Source: W425 sp964503235 (GTDB lineage Bacteria; Chloroflexota; Dehalococcoidia; Dehalococcoidales; RBG-16-60-22). Taken from it: a stretch of 55,567 nt of DNA. Both the position numbers and the translations under genes were made by a program. Shown piece after piece: positions 33,471-43,200 of this stretch. The DNA lies in assembly GCA_964503235.1 (NCBI GenBank), contig CAZCZJ010000005.1, forward strand, positions 1 to 55,567, read 5' to 3'. A model generated the notes under the pieces. That model searched no databases, was not told the DNA's origin, and was given only the letters and a program-made list of their open reading frames with translations. Within the stretch, counting starts at the first letter, position 1. The number at the start of each line of letters is the position of its first letter.

Positions 33471-35546
33471 ATGGAAGATAGAAAAAAGTTTGGCGCCAGG
33501 TTAAGAGAGTTACGCACTGAGGCCGGATTGACGCTATCAAAGCTGGCCGACAGGTGTAATATCGATTTTACCTACCTCAGCAAGATCGAAATCGGTGTTT
33601 TACCTCCTCCCAGCGAAAAGGTCATCCTGCAACTCGCCGAAGCCCTGAACGCCAACAAGGAAGAACTGCTCGTTCTGGCGGGGAAAATTCCCACCGACAT
33701 AACCGAGATGTTAAAGAGCCGTGAGGCTCTTCAGCTTTTACGCTCGGGCCATTTCAAGAAAACCGGGGGACAGAGAACTCAATCCTTCGGACAAAGATTG
33801 AGAGAATTGCGCCAGCAACTCGGTATGACCCTGAAAGAACTGGACGCCAGGGTTGACGTTAATTATACCTACCTCAGTAAGATCGAAACCGGTATTCTGC
33901 CTCCTCCGAGTGAAAAGGTAGTAATACGGCTTGCCGAAGTTCTGAACGCCGACAGAGAAGAGTTACTCTTGCTGGCCGGCATCCTGCCTCCTGATATTAT
34001 CGAAAAACTCAAAGATCCTAAATTCCTTAAGAGGCTGCGTTCCAGAATTAATAAGAATTCAACCTGGAAGGCAGAAAAGCCGCGTTTTTCGCTGCCCGGG
34101 ATAGCCTTACCCAACATCCGGGTCCCGGTAATGGCATTATCTTTCAAACCTTTATACCGTGTGGTATTACCGGCCCTCCTGGTGATAGCAATCGCCGCCT
34201 CCCTCTGGTACGCTTCACCCACCCAGGCTCTGGAGATAGACTTTAATACACCCGCCAGCGGAACTCTAGGTAGTACCTATACTTTCACCACAACTGTCAC
34301 CATAAATCAATACGACCTTGTACCGATACAAAGCATTAATCTGGAAATATATAATGTAAGCGACCCTACCAAAAAAGCAACACTGGCGAATTTACCCCTT
34401 GCCAACAGTACTCTACAGTCACATGCGATTACAGAAGGAGCATCGAGTGGTTCGGCGATGGTTTCTGCCATTGTCACCAGTGGCTGGACAAGCGGCTACA
34501 GTTATGGTAGCGGCTACGCCTACTGGATTAACCAGGGTTACTCATTCGGGACCGGCTACGGCTACGGCTACGGCGGCGGTTTAACGTCAATAACCTACAA
34601 CGTTCAATGGACATCGCCAGCAAGCTGGCCTGACGGTAATTATCAGATAGATGCCAAGATTACCGCCAGCGGTCCCTTACTTACCAAGACATTTACCAAG
34701 AGCAGCAACACCTTTACACTCTACACCGGCGGTGGTGGCGGCGGCGGTTTGCCAACAGGGGTGACCTACATTTCTGATAGTATTAGTCCTTCAGGCGAAT
34801 TAGTCAAGGATGTCGTTGCTCAATCCACGGATAAACAGGTTACTGTAACAATCAGTAAAGGGACTATTGCTAAAAACTCACAAGGAGCACCGTTATCATG
34901 GATATCCATACAACCGGCGAGCGCTCCAACAGGAGCCAGTACCATTAACGTCCTCGGCCAGATTTACAGAATCGACCCGGATGGCGCTACCTTTGAACCG
35001 CCGATAACCCTTACCTTCCACTTTAATCCTGATGATGTACCCGAAGGCGAAGTCCCGTCCATACACTATTGGGATCGGAACGCCAACGACGGCCAGGGTG
35101 CATGGGTTGAAATTCCCGGTGCCGTTGTCGACATGGAAAATGGAACTATTACAGTCGAGATAGGACACTTCACCCTATTTACCGTTCTTCATGCCGCTGT
35201 CCCGACACCGCCGACGACTACACCGCCGACGACTACACCGCCGACGACTACACCGCCGANNNNNNNNNNNNNNNNNNNNNNNNNNNNNNNNNNNNNNNNN
35301 NNNNNNNNNNNNNNNNNNNNNNNNNNNNNNNNNNNNNNNNNNNNNNNNNNNNNNNNNNNGCCGACGACTACACCGCCGACGACTACACCGCCGACGACCA
35401 CGCCGACGACGACCACGCCGACGACGACCACGCCGACGACGACGGGTGGAGCCGTTAACTGGTGGCTTATCGGAGGAATCATTGCCGCGGTCATCATCAT
35501 CGGCGCCATTACCGCCATAATGATAATCCGCTACAGACGTAAATAA
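33471..35546 (+). CDS. Membrane-spanning protein with two XRE HTH domains and a large ectodomain
   Basis: About 691 residues including an unresolved stretch. Residues ~7-61 and ~105-159 are two very similar XRE helix-turn-helix domains (FGARLRELRTEAGLTLSKLA and FGQRLRELRQQLGMTLKELD, both continuing to YLSKIE and PPPSEKV). A membrane helix follows at ~228-247. An outside region of ~350 residues has a Gly/Tyr-rich part (near 343-372) and a beta domain with GTIAKNSQGAP and TFHFNPDDVPEG. Then comes a Thr/Pro repeat linker broken by a gap, and a C-terminal helix with basic tail RYRRK. Inside DNA-binding with outside sensing is inferred. The ribosome site is CAGGGAAA. Confidence 0.88.
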   Translation: MEDRKKFGARLRELRTEAGLTLSKLADRCNIDFTYLSKIEIGVLPPPSEKVILQLAEALNANKEELLVLAGKIPTDITEMLKSREALQLLRSGHFKKTGGQRTQSFGQRLRELRQQLGMTLKELDARVDVNYTYLSKIETGILPPPSEKVVIRLAEVLNADREELLLLAGILPPDIIEKLKDPKFLKRLRSRINKNSTWKAEKPRFSLPGIALPNIRVPVMALSFKPLYRVVLPALLVIAIAASLWYASPTQALEIDFNTPASGTLGSTYTFTTTVTINQYDLVPIQSINLEIYNVSDPTKKATLANLPLANSTLQSHAITEGASSGSAMVSAIVTSGWTSGYSYGSGYAYWINQGYSFGTGYGYGYGGGLTSITYNVQWTSPASWPDGNYQIDAKITASGPLLTKTFTKSSNTFTLYTGGGGGGGLPTGVTYISDSISPSGELVKDVVAQSTDKQVTVTISKGTIAKNSQGAPLSWISIQPASAPTGASTINVLGQIYRIDPDGATFEPPITLTFHFNPDDVPEGEVPSIHYWDRNANDGQGAWVEIPGAVVDMENGTITVEIGHFTLFTVLHAAVPTPPTTTPPTTTPPTTTPPXXXXXXXXXXXXXXXXXXXXXXXXXXXXXXXXXXPTTTPPTTTPPTTTPTTTTPTTTTPTTTGGAVNWWLIGGIIAAVIIIGAITAIMIIRYRRK
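35211..35443 (+). repeat. 15-base tandem repeats encoding a Pro/Thr linker, with assembly gap
   Basis: Unit CCGACGACTACACCG encodes PTTTP and is repeated on both sides of the gap; the 3' part changes to TPTTT units. The copy number is unknown because the assembly broke here. It encodes an extended, possibly O-glycosylated stalk between the ectodomain and the last membrane helix. Confidence 0.9.
35260..35359. other. Scaffold gap (100 N) inside the Pro/Thr repeat
   Basis: Exactly 100 N within a tandem repeat; the true repeat length cannot be told. The frame stays open on both sides. Confidence 0.95.
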
Positions 35547-35574
35547 TAATAAAAGCCTGTAAGCAAACGTCGGG

Positions 35575-35615
35575 GGAGAAGGCTCTCGGGAAAACCGGGA
35601 GCCTTCTCCTCTTTA
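35575..35615 (+). terminator. Rho-independent terminator after the double-XRE gene
   Basis: GGAGAAGGCTCTCGG pairs with CCGGGAGCCTTCTCC around a short A-rich loop, followed by TCTTTATA. It is a strong 15-pair stem 28 bases after the stop. Confidence 0.85.
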
Positions 35616-35705
35616 TATCCTGTACAAACAGGCTCCTTCACTTTACAATATATGTAAACAGACCTACGTGTTCAGAAATGACAACCTTCCCGAGGAGTAT
35701 GATTG

Positions 35706-36227
35706 ATGAAAATCCTGATATTTCTACTTGTAGCTATAATGTTACTCGGCGGCTGCACCGAGCAGACTACCAGCCCCGAGCCAACTACGGAAGAAACATC
35801 ACCGCCAATAGAAGCAATCGACCGGGAGAGTAAAATTCCCCCGGAACAAATGAAAATAACACCGGAAACAGACCTGTTACCACCGATTCTGCACTCGGAT
35901 GATTACTCCGAGCCGGTGCCGATGCCCTACCCCATCAACACCGCTGGCGCTGAAGATTCCGGGTTTATCATGCCGGACGGTAATACCTTCTACGTCTGGT
36001 TCACACCGGATCCCAACGCTCCTTTATCGGAACAGCTTGATGACGGGGTGACCGGCATTTATGAACATAAACTGGTAGATGGTGATTGGCAGCAACCGGA
36101 ATTAATCGTGTCACAATTCGCCGGAGAATCGTCGGTGGATAACGAGGGGAATATCTATTTTACCCATCATTTTTATAAAGACGGCGTGATGCTGGAAGCG
36201 GACATATACGTAATATATAAGAAATAG
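35706..36227 (+). CDS. Small lipoprotein with PD40-like repeats
   Basis: A 173-residue secreted lipoprotein. The signal peptide ends in a lipobox LLGGC (Cys at residue ~17), then comes a Thr/Pro/Glu-rich linker. The rest has short strands such as EDSGFIMPDGNTFYVWFTPD and SSVDNEGNIYFTHHFY, like two blades of a WD40-like/TolB propeller. ATG at 35706 is taken, with GAGGAG about nine bases upstream. It is 26 bases before a second lipoprotein gene with a related plan. No more specific role can be given. Confidence 0.75.
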   Translation: MKILIFLLVAIMLLGGCTEQTTSPEPTTEETSPPIEAIDRESKIPPEQMKITPETDLLPPILHSDDYSEPVPMPYPINTAGAEDSGFIMPDGNTFYVWFTPDPNAPLSEQLDDGVTGIYEHKLVDGDWQQPELIVSQFAGESSVDNEGNIYFTHHFYKDGVMLEADIYVIYKK

Positions 36228-36253
36228 GCGAGTGTTCATACTATGAGGTAGTT

Positions 36254-37462
36254 ATGATAAAAATGATATTATCTGTGTTACTCACTACCATTATTGTTTT
36301 CGGAAGCTGTAATAATACGGTGACTACCACTACGACGGAGAAAACTCCCCCTACCAAGCTTCCGAAGGGAGTTCTCGTCGACAGAGTGCCGGAGAACGCC
36401 GACATTATCTTCACGTCGATAAGATATGTTTTAGATAATATTGACTGCCTGGATGATGATTACGAGGTTAAGGATAACTACATCACCGATGCCGACTGTA
36501 ATAGGCTTATTTACAATGCGGCAGGCACCGGGCTGGCTGCGCCAAGGCAGCTTTTCACGATGGATATCGAGACGGGAGAAATCGTGCAGCTAACCAACCT
36601 CGACTTCTTCTTCACCAGCGGACAGGTGGTGGACCCGACCACGATAATGGTAAGCGCCGCCTGCTCGGATACCGACGGTGATGGCACTATCGGCGATAGT
36701 GACGCAAAGGAGCTGTATTATCTTGATTTACCCAGTGGTGATATGGACTGTCTTACCGGGGCTTACGACTTCAGTGATATCAACAATCCCGACTACTCGC
36801 CCGTTGCTGAAAAGACCGTATTCAGCGGAGCGCTGGAAGGCTGGGGAAGTAATAAAATATTCACCATTGACGCCGGGAAAAACCTGGTACAGTTGACTAA
36901 TGATGAAATATATATGGATTTCGACTGCGCCTGGTCAGAGGATGCCACCAGGGTCGTGTTCAACAGATTGCCGGAACAGGAATTTCCCTGGACTATCCCC
37001 TCCCAGATATGGATTATCGATTCAGACGGCGCCAATGCGGTTAAAATCACCAATGGCGGTGCAAATCCGGATAACGAAGAAAATCTGGGAGCTTTCCCCA
37101 TCGGCCTTGATGCCGACCCCGATTTAAGCCCGGATAACCGGAAAATCGTGTTTTCAAGATTGAAGACCGGCAGGAAAAACGTGCCGTTCGGGGTTTATGA
37201 ACTGATAATCGTCGATGTTGAAACCGGGCAGGAAGAAATCATCGATACACGGTATGCCAGTATGCTCCCGGAGTGGAAGAGCCGGGGTATATTATGCGTC
37301 AGACAGGTCGGTTCGGATACCGCGACGGATAAAGGGCAGCTTGATCCCATGAGTATCAAGCAGAGCCTGTATATCTATAAAGACGGTATTTTTACGGAAC
37401 TGGAACATTATCCGTACAACGTATTTCCTATCGGCGCTTTCGGGGCAAGCTGGACGGAGTAA
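36254..37462 (+). CDS. Lipoprotein with TolB-like beta-propeller and an EF-hand-like loop
   Basis: A 402-residue lipoprotein with lipobox VFGSC and a Thr-rich linker. The body shows PD40/TolB-type blades: LFTMDIETGEIVQLTN, KIFTIDAGKNLVQLTND, QIWIIDSDGANAVKITNGG, DPDLSPDNRKIVFSRL. Residues ~139-150 (nt 36668-36703) form a perfect calcium-binding loop, DTDGDGTIGDSD, with Asp at 1, 3, 5 and 12, Gly at 6 and Ile at 8, as in dockerins and EF-hands. It is transcribed with the preceding lipoprotein, and its last 35 bases overlap the end of the convergent MMPL gene. Probably an exported binding or periplasm-facing protein. Confidence 0.83.
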   Translation: MIKMILSVLLTTIIVFGSCNNTVTTTTTEKTPPTKLPKGVLVDRVPENADIIFTSIRYVLDNIDCLDDDYEVKDNYITDADCNRLIYNAAGTGLAAPRQLFTMDIETGEIVQLTNLDFFFTSGQVVDPTTIMVSAACSDTDGDGTIGDSDAKELYYLDLPSGDMDCLTGAYDFSDINNPDYSPVAEKTVFSGALEGWGSNKIFTIDAGKNLVQLTNDEIYMDFDCAWSEDATRVVFNRLPEQEFPWTIPSQIWIIDSDGANAVKITNGGANPDNEENLGAFPIGLDADPDLSPDNRKIVFSRLKTGRKNVPFGVYELIIVDVETGQEEIIDTRYASMLPEWKSRGILCVRQVGSDTATDKGQLDPMSIKQSLYIYKDGIFTELEHYPYNVFPIGAFGASWTE

Positions 37463-39992
37463 ACAGCATCAGCAGACCGGGCAGAGCGAACAGCGCCATC
37501 AAGAAAGAAAGCACTATCATCACCGCCGTTAATAAACCGAAAGCCGAGAACATCGGCATCGGGGCGAAAATGATAACGGCGAACCCCAGCGCCGTGGACA
37601 CAGCCGTCCCGAAAAGAGCCATGCCGGTGTTGCGGCTGGTGTTGAACAGGGCTGTTCTCTTATCGACGCTCTTTTCCAGTTCCTGGCGAAATCTCACCGT
37701 GAAGTGAATGGAGAAGTCAATACCTACCCCGATAGATATTGCGGCTATGGTTGCCGTCATCATGTTCAGGTTGTAACCGATAACGTACATAAAACCGTAA
37801 AGCCAGCAGGCTACCAGCAACACCGGTATCAGGGTGATAATGGCGTACCTGAAGGAGCGGAAGATAATCACCAGCAATACCAGGCAGGCAACTACGGCGA
37901 TTATCAGAGAACGGTTCAGGGAGTCGGTGATGGCATTGAACTGGGCATCACGCACGTAGGCCTCACCGGTAAGTCCGTAAAAAGAGATGCTCGATACATC
38001 CTGCATCGCCGTGTCCATGTCATGCTGGAGCTCTTCGGCCGATTCCCTGGCTACAGCCTGCTCCCGGGTCCCGGGCACACCGATAATAATCAGCGTGGCA
38101 TCATCGATTTCTCCGTCTACGTTATGGACGAAAGACTCTCTTATTCGCTGGGAGGAATAAAGCAACGAATCCTCGTCCTGCGGTATGCCGTCACGTATAA
38201 TATAATCGTAAACAGCCAGAAGCTGCTCCGGGGTATCCGGAATAAGGTCGCTATCTTCATCAGTAACAGCTACACCTGAAGTCGCTTCAATTTGTTCGCG
38301 GGCGTAATCATTATTGATAACCGCTGCCAAGAAATCGAAAAGATAGGCATAAGTGTCGGGTTTTCCGTCACTCAAACGCCGGGCGACATGCTGGTTATCG
38401 TCCATCTCCTCGATTGTCGCCTTCATAGCATCGAGGGCTTCCTGACGGGTAAAATCACCCCGGATATACAGGTAAGCGGGCTCACCCGCCTTCTGGGCTA
38501 CGTGTTCATCCAGCTTGTCCAGTCCCACAATAAGGTCCGAATTCGAATCGAAAGCCTCTTTCGGGTCCATCTTCGTATCAAGACCAAGCCATCCCCAGGC
38601 CGTCACTACCGTGATGATAAGTATCAACGGCAGAGTGATAAACCACTTTCGGCTGGTAGCTGAAACCATCTTCGCTATCCAGAGTCCGCGGGAAGGACCG
38701 GCATCTTTAACAACAGATTTGACCGTTTTCTTACCCCGCCAGGCTTCATACCGCATTACCACCGCCGGTACGAAAAGCCCGAGGATAATAAACGAAGCCA
38801 GCATGGCTATCGAGGCGGCGATACCGAAGCCCACCACCGACTCAATTCCCGATGAGGCGTTAGCACCGAAGGCGATAATAGTCGTCAGCATCGCCAGCAT
38901 CAGGGCGCTGCCCACCCCGTATGTTGATAGACCCAGGGCTTTCGATGGCTCATTCCCCTTCTCCCTTTCCTCGCGGTAGCGGAAAAGGGCGTGTATGGCG
39001 TAGTCAATCCCCAGCACCAGAATGGCGATGGGCACAATAAGGTCCAGAATCGTGGAGCTTTTGAGTCCGATTAGATTCGAAAAGCCCTTTAACCAGATAA
39101 TGAGCATACCCAGTCCCAGGCCGGACATTACTGTTATCAGCCAGGAGCGGAAGAGTAGGGAAATAAGCACCAGCATGAGCACGATGGCAACCATCATCAT
39201 AACACCGCTTATCTGGCTCTCATCGGCGATTTCCAGGTTCAGGTCAATAAAGACACCCCAGAGCTGGTATCCTTCCTGTTCACCGCGGAGAATACTCTGT
39301 ACCTCACGGCCGAAGTGCTCCAGCGCCAGCTCATCCGAATATTCCTCACCGACACTGGCAGGATAATCTTCCTGTACCTTTTCACGGTCGGTCATGACAA
39401 CAAACAACAGTGCCGATGAACTCCACCCTCCGGCCTCCTCTTCATAGGTCGCGTCGATAGACAGCTCTATTTCCATACCGCTGGTAAGGGGGCTGTTTAA
39501 CACATAGTCCAGCGCCTGTTTTACCTGGCTATCCGTGGCGTTGGATAAATCGACGAATCCCCGGCTGCCCATCAGAAGAGCCGTGTTTACCGAATCGGCC
39601 AGCGAATAGACGCCTTCAATATTAATATCGGCTACCTCGCTATAGCGGGTATAGAGAAACGGCGAAAGGCTACCGCTGCGTAGCTCCTCCTCATGCTGAT
39701 ATAGTTCGTAGAGGTTCGGCTGGGTAAGCATATCGCCGTCTCTGGCTTCGACGATAAAGGGCATAACGTAGACTTCAGAAGGAAAAATGTCCCGTATTTC
39801 CTCGTTCCATCGAACAACATCACTTACGGTGGGATTATCACTGGCTATCTCCGTAGGCTGCATCAGCATTAACGGGACTATCAGCAGCAGGGTGATTATT
39901 ATTGTACCCAGTATAAGCCACCACGACCGGCGCTCCAGGCAGTTAGCCAGCCACCCGTAAAAACCCTTTCTTCCTTCACCGGATTCAACCAT
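37428..39992 (-). CDS. MMPL/RND superfamily transporter
   Basis: An 854-residue transporter with 12 predicted helices in two repeats. Each half has one helix, a large outside loop of ~200 residues, then five helices. Signature segments are LGIDYAIHALFRYREE in the first half and GVGIDFSIHFTVRFRQE in the second, typical of the hydrophobe/MmpL-like RND family that moves lipids or hydrophobic compounds. An N-terminal basic stretch (CLERRSWWLILGTII) leads the first helix. There is no adaptor or outer-membrane partner nearby, which fits a monoderm or a lipid-moving role. The start codon is ATG at 39992 with GGAGTG upstream. Confidence 0.9.
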   Translation of the reverse strand: MVESGEGRKGFYGWLANCLERRSWWLILGTIIITLLLIVPLMLMQPTEIASDNPTVSDVVRWNEEIRDIFPSEVYVMPFIVEARDGDMLTQPNLYELYQHEEELRSGSLSPFLYTRYSEVADINIEGVYSLADSVNTALLMGSRGFVDLSNATDSQVKQALDYVLNSPLTSGMEIELSIDATYEEEAGGWSSSALLFVVMTDREKVQEDYPASVGEEYSDELALEHFGREVQSILRGEQEGYQLWGVFIDLNLEIADESQISGVMMMVAIVLMLVLISLLFRSWLITVMSGLGLGMLIIWLKGFSNLIGLKSSTILDLIVPIAILVLGIDYAIHALFRYREEREKGNEPSKALGLSTYGVGSALMLAMLTTIIAFGANASSGIESVVGFGIAASIAMLASFIILGLFVPAVVMRYEAWRGKKTVKSVVKDAGPSRGLWIAKMVSATSRKWFITLPLILIITVVTAWGWLGLDTKMDPKEAFDSNSDLIVGLDKLDEHVAQKAGEPAYLYIRGDFTRQEALDAMKATIEEMDDNQHVARRLSDGKPDTYAYLFDFLAAVINNDYAREQIEATSGVAVTDEDSDLIPDTPEQLLAVYDYIIRDGIPQDEDSLLYSSQRIRESFVHNVDGEIDDATLIIIGVPGTREQAVARESAEELQHDMDTAMQDVSSISFYGLTGEAYVRDAQFNAITDSLNRSLIIAVVACLVLLVIIFRSFRYAIITLIPVLLVACWLYGFMYVIGYNLNMMTATIAAISIGVGIDFSIHFTVRFRQELEKSVDKRTALFNTSRNTGMALFGTAVSTALGFAVIIFAPMPMFSAFGLLTAVMIVLSFLMALFALPGLLMLFTPSSLPRKRR

Positions 39993-40250
39993 GCCGGGAC
40001 ACTCCTTTTAGTAAAGATGAATAATCTGGAAGATGCGGGAACTCAATCGAAACGGCAATACATCAGCGATACTTCCAAACCACCCCCAGTATAATCATTA
40101 CCAGTCCCGGTTGGCAAGTATATTATGTAAATACCGACTATATTTTATTAGTAGAGATTAAGTAATGCTTTCCTAACCTTTTCCCCCGGATTCCGTTATA
40201 TACTATGTACTGAAGAACACGATAGTCGTGTTTTCACAAGGAGGTATCCG

Positions 40251-43200
40251 ATGCGATATAAAGTATTAGTATCAGGTATATTAGCCATAATTATGCTGCT
40301 TACCATGCTTCCCTCCTGCGGGCCGCCAGAACCCGCCGACGGATATGCGATTGTAATCCCGGAGACTCTTCAGGCGGGCAGCCAGCAGGCTATCTCCGTA
40401 ACACTGTTTCAGGGAGACCAGACAGTATCCGGTAAGGTAGAGCTTACCCTGTTTCAGGGCAGCGACGAAATTCTTACCGTGGAAAAGGATGTGCCCGGCA
40501 AGGGAACGATATCCTTCGTCGTACCCGATGTCCCCGAAGGTGAGTACGGCATACGCATCAAGGGAAACAACTTTGAGGACGAAGCCAGTATTAAAATCGA
40601 ACGCAATTTCCTTATCTTTGTGGAAACGGACAAACCTATCTACAAGCCCGGACAGACCATCCGCATGCGCGCCTTTACCCTGGACGCCGAACTGATACCT
40701 CTGAGTGAAAACGTTATCATCGAGGTCCAGGATGCCAAGGGCATCAAGATATTCCGTAAAGAAGTCCTGACCGATGATTACGGCGTCGCCACGCTGGACC
40801 TGCCGATTTCCACCGAACCGAACCTCGGTGTCTGGAAGATAACGGCGGAATCCTCTAAAGGCAAGACGGAACTGGATGTACGGGTGGAGGAGTACGTCCT
40901 GCCCAAGTACGAGGTCAAGATTGACCTGCCTAAACAATGGTACCTTGTTAACGAGGAAATCACCGGTGTGATAACCTCAGAATACAGCTTCGGCAAGCCG
41001 GTGGTGGGAGACCTGGAAATCAAGGCTTCCCGCTACGTAGGTGTCTGGGAAGAATACGCCACCTATAACGTGGCGATAGACGGCGAAGCCGAATTTACGA
41101 TACCCGGTCCCGGTTACTTGGCCGGTGTCCCCGCCGCGGGTGGACAGGGTAACGTCATACTCGACGTTATCGTTTATGAGAAATCGACCGGATACGAGGA
41201 GAAAACCAGCGCCCTTCTCACCGTAGCCGATTCGCCGGTGAATATCCAGATAATACCATCCGGTACGACGTTCAAACCGGAGCTGCCCTTCGGTTTCCTG
41301 ATAGTCACGGAAACCCCGGATAACCAGCTCATAGATACCGAAGTCGAGGTGAACGTAAAGTACTTTAACAACGAGTTTGAAGTTTTTAAGAACGATGAAC
41401 AAACGGTGAACACCACCAACGGCAAAGTCATGCTGGAGATAACACCTCCCGAAGACAGCGCCGCCCTCTCGATTGCCGTTACCACGCCCGAAGCCTATGC
41501 CGAGAGAGCCCTGGAAGCGAGTTACTCGCCTTCGGGCAATTTCATTCACGTCGAACAAATCAGCCAGGGTACCCCGGAACTGGGCGCCGATATAAAATTC
41601 AAGGTATATTCCACCAAAGAAGCCGCTAATTTCTATTACGAGGTTGTCTCCAGGGGCAAGATGGTCTTCACCAGCTATTCCACCGATGATGAGATATCCT
41701 TCACGACCACTCCCCTGATGGCGCCTGTTTCCAAGCTTCTCGTTTACCAGATACTCCCCAACAGCGAGGTAGCCGCCGATTACCTGCCTTTTAACGTCGA
41801 TGCCGAGTACCCGCATGAGGTGACGGTGGAATTCGACACTTCCGAAGCCAGACCCGGGGATGAAGTCGATATTGAAATAAAGACCGACGGGCAGGCCAGG
41901 GTGGGCATCGCCGCGGTAGACCGTTCCGTGTTTATCCTTGCCGAGAACCGGCTTAATCTACAGCAGGTCTTCAACGAACTGGAGAAGCTCTACATGGAAC
42001 CCCGGGCAGAGCTTCACGAAGTCACCATATATCAGAACATAACCAATCCGGGTGCCGGTGATGTTTTCCGCGATGCCGGGGTGATACTGCTGACCAATAA
42101 GAAATTACCCGACGGTAAAGAGTACGAAAACGAGATGGCTTTCCCTCATCGCAACGGCTGGGACGGGGGTTTTGGTGTCCCCGAAGCGATGGATGCTAAG
42201 ACGGTAGCGCCGACGACGATGCCAGCGCCAATAGTTATCACCGTCCCGCCCGCTGCCCCCGCAGAGCCCGGACTTGCCGAGGTGCAGAGGGTCCGCCAGT
42301 TCTTCCCGGAGACATGGCTCTGGCAGGACGTTTATACCGATAACAACGGCAACGCTACTTTGAAAGTAGATGTACCGGATACCATTACGACCTGGATGCT
42401 GCGTGCCGTGGCTATCTCCAAGGAATACGGGCTGGGCGTGGCGGAAAGCCAGCTGGTAACCTTCCAGCCGTTCTTCCTCAGCATCGACCTGCCCTACTCG
42501 GCAATAAGAGGCGAGGAATTTCCTGTCAAAGTAGCCATCTATAACTACCTCGATGAATCACAGAGCGTGCAGGTAGACATCGAAGGGGCCGACTGGTTTA
42601 ATCTTATGGACCAGAGTACCAAGACCGTAGAAATCGGCCCTAACGATATCGGTGGCACACAATTTATGATAAGCCCCACGCAACTCGGACAGAACGGCGT
42701 GAAAATAACCGCCAGAAGCACCGAGGCAGCTGACGCCGTCATCAAGAACATCATCATCGAGCCCGAGGGTGTCTCCCGCGAAATGATTGAGAATCTTATT
42801 CTCACCGCGGGTTCGACTCAGGAAACCGGCACCGATATCCCGGTAATCGCCATCGACGGCTCCGGCCGGGCTTACCTTACCGTTACTTCCAGCTACCTGA
42901 CACAGACGATTGAAGGGCTGGAAGGGCTTATCCAGATGCCCTTCGGCTGCGGCGAGCAGAACATGATAGTCTTCGCGCCGGATGTCTTCATTACTAAATA
43001 CCTGGAAGCCAGCGGCCAGCTGAAGCCGGAAATCATGGCTAAAGCGGAAATGCTGATGCTCACCGGATACCAGCGGCAGCTGACTTACCGGCACAACGAC
43101 GGCAGCTTCTCCGCCTTCGGGGAAAGCGACCCGGAAGGCAGCCTCTGGCTGACCGCCTTCGTTCTGAAGAGCTTCGCTCAGGCCGAGGACTTGATCTACA

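Noticed and set aside
35211..35443. Short direct repeats as a CRISPR array
   Set aside because: They are in-frame 15-base coding repeats (PTTTP) with no unique spacers.
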